From NCBI GenBank assembly GCA_009839325.1, contig VXPW01000094.1, positions 1-37,637 of the forward strand: DNA of 37,637 bases, written 5' to 3'. This DNA comes from Rhodospirillales bacterium. Lineage in GTDB: Bacteria; Pseudomonadota; Alphaproteobacteria; TMED109. The notes under the pieces were generated by a model, which did not search any database, was not told where the DNA came from, and saw nothing but the letters and a program-made list of their open reading frames with translations. Positions within the stretch are counted from its first letter, which is position 1. Each line of letters opens with the position of its first letter. The position numbers and the translations under genes are program-made. Shown here one piece after another: positions 34,684-37,637 of the stretch.

Positions 34684-36023
34684 CCCATGTCTCCCCGCAC
34701 CCGTTGGCTGCGCAACTGGTCGAGACCGCCATCCGATCGGGCGCTGACGAAGCAGATGCCCTGATTGCCGCGGGCACGGCTCTGGATGTGTCGGTGCGCA
34801 AGGCGGAGACGGAATCGATTGAACGTTCTGAAAGCCTGCAGGCCGGGCTGCGGGTGATCATTGGCGGACGCCAGGCATCCGTCGGGATGTCGGACGTCAC
34901 GGACGAGGCTGCCCGGACGGAACTCGTGGAACGGGCCGTCGCCATGGCTCGAGTCACCCCTGAAGACCCGCATGCCGGCCTGCCTGAGGTGGGCAGCCGA
35001 CCCACCGATCCGGTGGCCGTGCCCTTGAGTGATGCCGCCATTCCCACCACCGAGACCCTTGGCGAGTGGGCGGCCGCGGCGGAGGAAGCGGCGCTCGCGG
35101 TCCCGGGAATCACCAATACCGAGGGCGGACACGCGGGCGCAGCCGACACCACGCTCACCCTGAGTGCGAGCGACGGGTTTGACGCCGCCTATCGGCGCAC
35201 CCATCACTCCCTGTCGGTGAGCGTCGTGGCCGGCACCGGCACGGGCATGGAGCGGGATTACGACTACTCCAGCGCTGTGCGCCAGGCTGATCTGACCAAT
35301 CCGGCCGAAGTCGGCCGCCGCGCGGGTGCCCGGACAGTCGCTCGACTCGAACCCCGCAAGGCGCCCTCGGCCCAGGTGCCCGTGGTGTTCGAACCGCGCG
35401 TGGCGTCGGGCGTGCTGTCTCTGCTGGCGCGAGCCATCTCCGGGACTGCCGTCGCGCGAGGGACCACGTTCCTCAAGGATCGAATGGGGAGCCGCCTGTT
35501 TCCCCAGGGCATCAGCATCACGGATGATCCGCTGCGGCCCTTCGGTCATCGTTCCCGCCCGTTCGACGGCGAAGGCGTTGCCGTCGCGTCGCGGCTGGTC
35601 GTCGACGATGGCGTGCTCCGGACCTGGCTGCTCGATTCGCGCTCGGCGCGGAAACTGGAACTTGCCTCCACCGGATCCGCCGCGCGGGCGCCAGGCGGTG
35701 TGCCGGAGCCGGGCCCGAGCAACCTGTTCCTTGCTGGAGGCGCCGTCACGCCGGACGAGCTGCTGAGCGATATCCGAAACGGGTTCTACGTCACCGAAAT
35801 GCTGGGCATGAGCTTCAATCTGGTGACCGGGGACTACAGCCGAGGGGCGACCGGGTACTGGATTGAGAACGGCGAAAAGACCCACCCCGTGAGTGAGGTG
35901 ACCGTCGCCGGCAACCTCGCAGACATGTTCCTGAACGTGACACCCGCCGACGACCTCACGTTCAGGACGGGAATCGACTCCCCCACCATTCGCATCGACG
36001 GCATGACGGTGGCTGGCATCTAG
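34680..36023 (+). CDS. pmbA: TldD/PmbA family protein, TldE (PmbA) type
   Basis: TldE pairs with TldD in a metalloprotease that processes small peptides, classically microcin B17 leader peptides and CcdA. The 447-residue product has the PmbA layout: an N-terminal domain containing RKAETESIERSESLQAGLRV (about 40-60) and a C-terminal domain with RNGFYVTEMLGMSFNLVTGD and YSRGATGYWIENGEK. It lacks the HExxxH motif of TldD, as expected for the non-catalytic TldE partner; tldD is not in the window. The start is GTG 34680, overlapping the upstream stop by four bases. A weak hairpin follows the stop. Confidence 0.9.
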   Translation: MTHVSPHPLAAQLVETAIRSGADEADALIAAGTALDVSVRKAETESIERSESLQAGLRVIIGGRQASVGMSDVTDEAARTELVERAVAMARVTPEDPHAGLPEVGSRPTDPVAVPLSDAAIPTTETLGEWAAAAEEAALAVPGITNTEGGHAGAADTTLTLSASDGFDAAYRRTHHSLSVSVVAGTGTGMERDYDYSSAVRQADLTNPAEVGRRAGARTVARLEPRKAPSAQVPVVFEPRVASGVLSLLARAISGTAVARGTTFLKDRMGSRLFPQGISITDDPLRPFGHRSRPFDGEGVAVASRLVVDDGVLRTWLLDSRSARKLELASTGSAARAPGGVPEPGPSNLFLAGGAVTPDELLSDIRNGFYVTEMLGMSFNLVTGDYSRGATGYWIENGEKTHPVSEVTVAGNLADMFLNVTPADDLTFRTGIDSPTIRIDGMTVAGI

Positions 36024-36052
36024 ATTCTTTTCGTCCTAACTCCATCACCCCC

Positions 36053-36073
36053 AGGTGGACGCCCCCACCTTTC
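36053..36073 (+). terminator. Weak terminator-like hairpin after pmbA
   Basis: AGGTGG and CCACCT form a 6-base-pair stem with a 6-base loop, followed by only two T residues. It lies 30 bases after the pmbA stop and 35 bases before the terB start. Confidence 0.35.
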
Positions 36074-36107
36074 ACTGGTAGCGGAATCATCACGTGCAAG
36101 GGGCAGC

Positions 36108-36605
36108 ATGCTATTTGACCGTATTCGAGCAGCGCTCGCCGGATCTCTTCCCAAGGCCGACAAAGCCGCTGAACCGGAAGAGGAGGGCAGCCCCGTGGAG
36201 ATCGCCTGCGCAGCGCTCCTGGCCGAGGCGGCGGGAATGGACGAGCAATTCGATCCAGTGGAACGATCGACCATCCTGACTCTCTTGCAGCGCCGATTCG
36301 AACTCGACGGCCCCGCGGCGGAACGGTTGCTCGAGCAGGGAAAGGCGGCTGGTGACGAAGCGTCGTCGTACTACCGATTCACGCGCGCAATCAACGATTC
36401 GTGGGACGATGAGGCTCGCACCGAACTCATCTACCTGTTATGGTCGGTGGTCTGCGCCGACGGACGGATCGATCCTTACGAGGACATGCTTGTCCGTCGG
36501 ATCGCCGGACTCTTGCACGTACCGGATCGCGCCCGGGGCGAAGCCCGGAGACGCGCAGTCGCATCATTGCCAGACCATTCCAAGCCGACCGAGGATTGTC
36601 CATGA
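36108..36605 (+). CDS. TerB-like tellurite-resistance-family protein
   Basis: The 165-residue product has a TerB-like all-helical domain (about 28-148). The paired acidic turns typical of the fold appear in [11 protein letters not shown] (about 44-54) and [12 protein letters not shown] (about 113-124), the positions where TerB binds divalent metal. The basic N-terminal 20 residues may form an amphipathic helix. AGGGG lies about seven bases before ATG 36108. Its stop overlaps the fdxA start (ATGA). It is not near other ter genes, so tellurite resistance should not be assumed; stand-alone TerB proteins are common in alphaproteobacteria. Confidence 0.85.
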   Translation: MLFDRIRAALAGSLPKADKAAEPEEEGSPVEIACAALLAEAAGMDEQFDPVERSTILTLLQRRFELDGPAAERLLEQGKAAGDEASSYYRFTRAINDSWDDEARTELIYLLWSVVCADGRIDPYEDMLVRRIAGLLHVPDRARGEARRRAVASLPDHSKPTEDCP

Positions 36606-36943
36606 CCTATGTCGTCACCGAAGCCTGCATCAAATGCAAGTACATGGACTGCGTCGAAGTCTGTCCTGTCGACTGCTTCTACGAAGGCGAGAACATGCTG
36701 GTGATCAACCCTGAAGAGTGCATAGATTGCGGGGTGTGCGAGCCGGAATGCCCGACCGAAGCCATTCTTCCCGACAGTGAGGACGAGGCGAGGAAATGGC
36801 TCGATCTGAACACCGAGTACTCGAACGTCTGGCCGAACATCATTCGGAAAGGCGACTCTCCCGAAGACGGGCCGACATATGAGGGAATGGAAGGAAAGTA
36901 CGAGAAGTTCTTCAGCAAAAATCCCGGCGCTTCAGCCGGATAG
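36602..36943 (+). CDS. fdxA: Seven-iron ferredoxin FdxA ([3Fe-4S][4Fe-4S])
   Basis: The 113-residue product is closely similar to Azotobacter-type ferredoxin I. Counting from the residue after Met, cysteines 8, 16 and 49 match the [3Fe-4S] ligands and 20, 39, 42 and 45 the [4Fe-4S] ligands. Cysteines 11 and 24, also seen in relatives, are present. The motifs [17 protein letters not shown] and [11 protein letters not shown] are visible, and the C-terminal [14 protein letters not shown] tail is typical of FdxA. ATG 36602 was chosen because homologues begin MTYVVT; the longer open frame overlaps terB. It could accept electrons from KorAB, though this is inferred only from proximity. Confidence 0.94.
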   Translation: MTYVVTEACIKCKYMDCVEVCPVDCFYEGENMLVINPEECIDCGVCEPECPTEAILPDSEDEARKWLDLNTEYSNVWPNIIRKGDSPEDGPTYEGMEGKYEKFFSKNPGASAG

Positions 36944-37043
36944 TGCGGAGCCCGGTCCCCAGGTCCGGGCCAGCCGTCCCGGCCCATACGGCCGCCTCCC
37001 GCTCCGCCGACCGGTTTGATCCGCCATTCGGAAGCCGAGACCA

Positions 37044-37586
37044 ATGACCGCTACCGCATCGAAGACATCGTCGTCCAAGTCGAAAACCGCCAAGGCGCGG
37101 CGCAAACCGCCCACCGCTTCCAAGCCGGCGTCCGCCACCCAACGCTCGGCGAAGAGGGCAGCTGACCGCACCGACAGCAAGTCAACGGCGGCGGCAACGA
37201 AAAGCGCCAAGACTGCTCCGAAGGCAACCGCAAAGACGGCACCACGGTCGAAGGGCGCGGGCGCCGCCGCATCGAAGAAGACGACCACCGCCAAGGCGGC
37301 GGCAACACCGTCCAAGCCGAAATCCAAGGCAGCGGCTGCACCATCAACGACGGCCAAACCCAGCAAGGCCGCGGCCGACACCCCCAAGAAGGCCAAGGCG
37401 GCGGCAAAGGCGAAGGTTGCGACCAAGGCTCCGGCGAAAACGAAGGCTGCGCCGAAATCGACGGCCCCGGCCAAGACCGCCCGCAAGTCCACCGCTTCGA
37501 AGGCTGCGAGCGGAGCGGCGGGCGCCCCGCCCGCGGGGGGGGGTGGAGCGGGGGTGGGGTGGGGGGGGTGTCTTATTAAAAAATGA
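37044..37586 (+). CDS. Lys/Ala-rich basic protein, 3' end unreliable
   Basis: The readable protein starts MTATASKTSSSKSKTAKARR and continues as a low-complexity Lys/Ala/Thr/Ser/Pro sequence of KAxAKxx and KTAPK-like units, strongly basic and without a fold I can recognise. It looks like a histone-H1-like tail. In alphaproteobacteria the gene after fdxA is commonly a CarD-family RNA-polymerase-binding regulator, and some CarD proteins may carry such an N-terminal extension, so this may be the front part of a longer gene. After about 37530 the sequence collapses into G-runs, so the last ~20 residues and the apparent stop at 37586 are probably not real. Confidence 0.6.
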   Translation: MTATASKTSSSKSKTAKARRKPPTASKPASATQRSAKRAADRTDSKSTAAATKSAKTAPKATAKTAPRSKGAGAAASKKTTTAKAAATPSKPKSKAAAAPSTTAKPSKAAADTPKKAKAAAKAKVATKAPAKTKAAPKSTAPAKTARKSTASKAASGAAGAPPAGGGGAGVGWGGCLIKK

Positions 37587-37637
37587 CGCTGACGCCCAAC
37601 TTAAGCCGGTTAGTAGAGGGGGTGGGCGGTAAATTAA
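37530..37637. other. Low-quality contig edge
   Basis: Long G-runs with scattered T are followed by an A/T-rich stretch and G-runs again, unlike anything else in the window. This resembles read-end error rather than biological sequence. Confidence 0.7.

Noticed and set aside
33125-35885. Two long minus-strand frames over korB, the small exported protein and tldE (370 and 415 codons)
   Set aside because: Both oppose genes with recognisable motifs and have shadow-like composition.
36440-36601. Longer upstream start for the ferredoxin frame
   Set aside because: It would overlap the TerB-like gene by 54 codons. Homologues begin exactly at MTYVVT.

Overview
The window is high-G+C bacterial DNA from a Gram-negative chromosome, and an alphaproteobacterium fits best. 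Three blocks support this: an lptF-lptG-lptD operon (LPS export), a prs-rplY-pth-ychF run, and a seven-iron FdxA-type ferredoxin followed by a gene whose usual neighbour in this class is a CarD regulator. The clade label is inferred from gene order and protein motifs, not from a search. I saw no rRNA, tRNA, CRISPR array, insertion sequence, phage gene or replication origin. The last ~100 bases are G-homopolymer and A/T-rich junk-like sequence, so the right end is probably a low-quality contig edge.

Layout. 1-4415 (minus): lptF, lptG and lptD, each joined by a 4-base ATGA overlap, then the first codons of a probable surA. 4460-7249: an orphan PotF/PotD-like polyamine-binding protein, convergent with a PLP-dependent aromatic amino acid decarboxylase. 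7506-14607: a carbon-monoxide-dehydrogenase-type (xanthine oxidase family) accessory cluster. On the plus strand it holds the [2Fe-2S] small subunit, FAD medium subunit, MoxR ATPase (CoxD), VWA protein (CoxE), an XdhC split into two genes and a MoeA-like/MobA-like fusion. On the minus strand, facing it, are CoxG and a cytochrome c. The molybdenum-binding large subunit is absent.

14608-17371 is the least ordinary part: long stretches without convincing genes around a compositionally distinct pair, an acyl carrier protein and an alpha/beta hydrolase. 17372-20729: prs, rplY (CTC type), pth, ychF. 20795-27018 (minus): an SRAP/YedK protein and a chain arsC-ptrB-dapE-Baeyer-Villiger monooxygenase with 4-base overlaps between its last three genes. 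27131-30348: pgi and mutL, overlapping. 30366-31271 (minus): folD. 31410-36023: korA, korB, a small exported four-cysteine protein and tldE/pmbA, all overlapping. 36108 to the end: a TerB-like protein coupled to fdxA, then a Lys/Ala-rich basic protein running into the damaged end.

How the genes work together. The most coherent system is the molybdo-flavoprotein cluster. It encodes the electron-transfer subunits, the AAA+/VWA pair that inserts the active-site metal in CO dehydrogenases, chaperones that modify and load the cofactor, a cofactor nucleotidyltransferase, a membrane-recruiting CoxG and a possible cytochrome c electron acceptor. The catalytic subunit must be encoded elsewhere, or the encoded complex is unusual. 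CoxG also appears to start at a rare ATC codon. KorAB and the ferredoxin FdxA could form a second redox unit: 2-oxoacid oxidation coupled to ferredoxin reduction.
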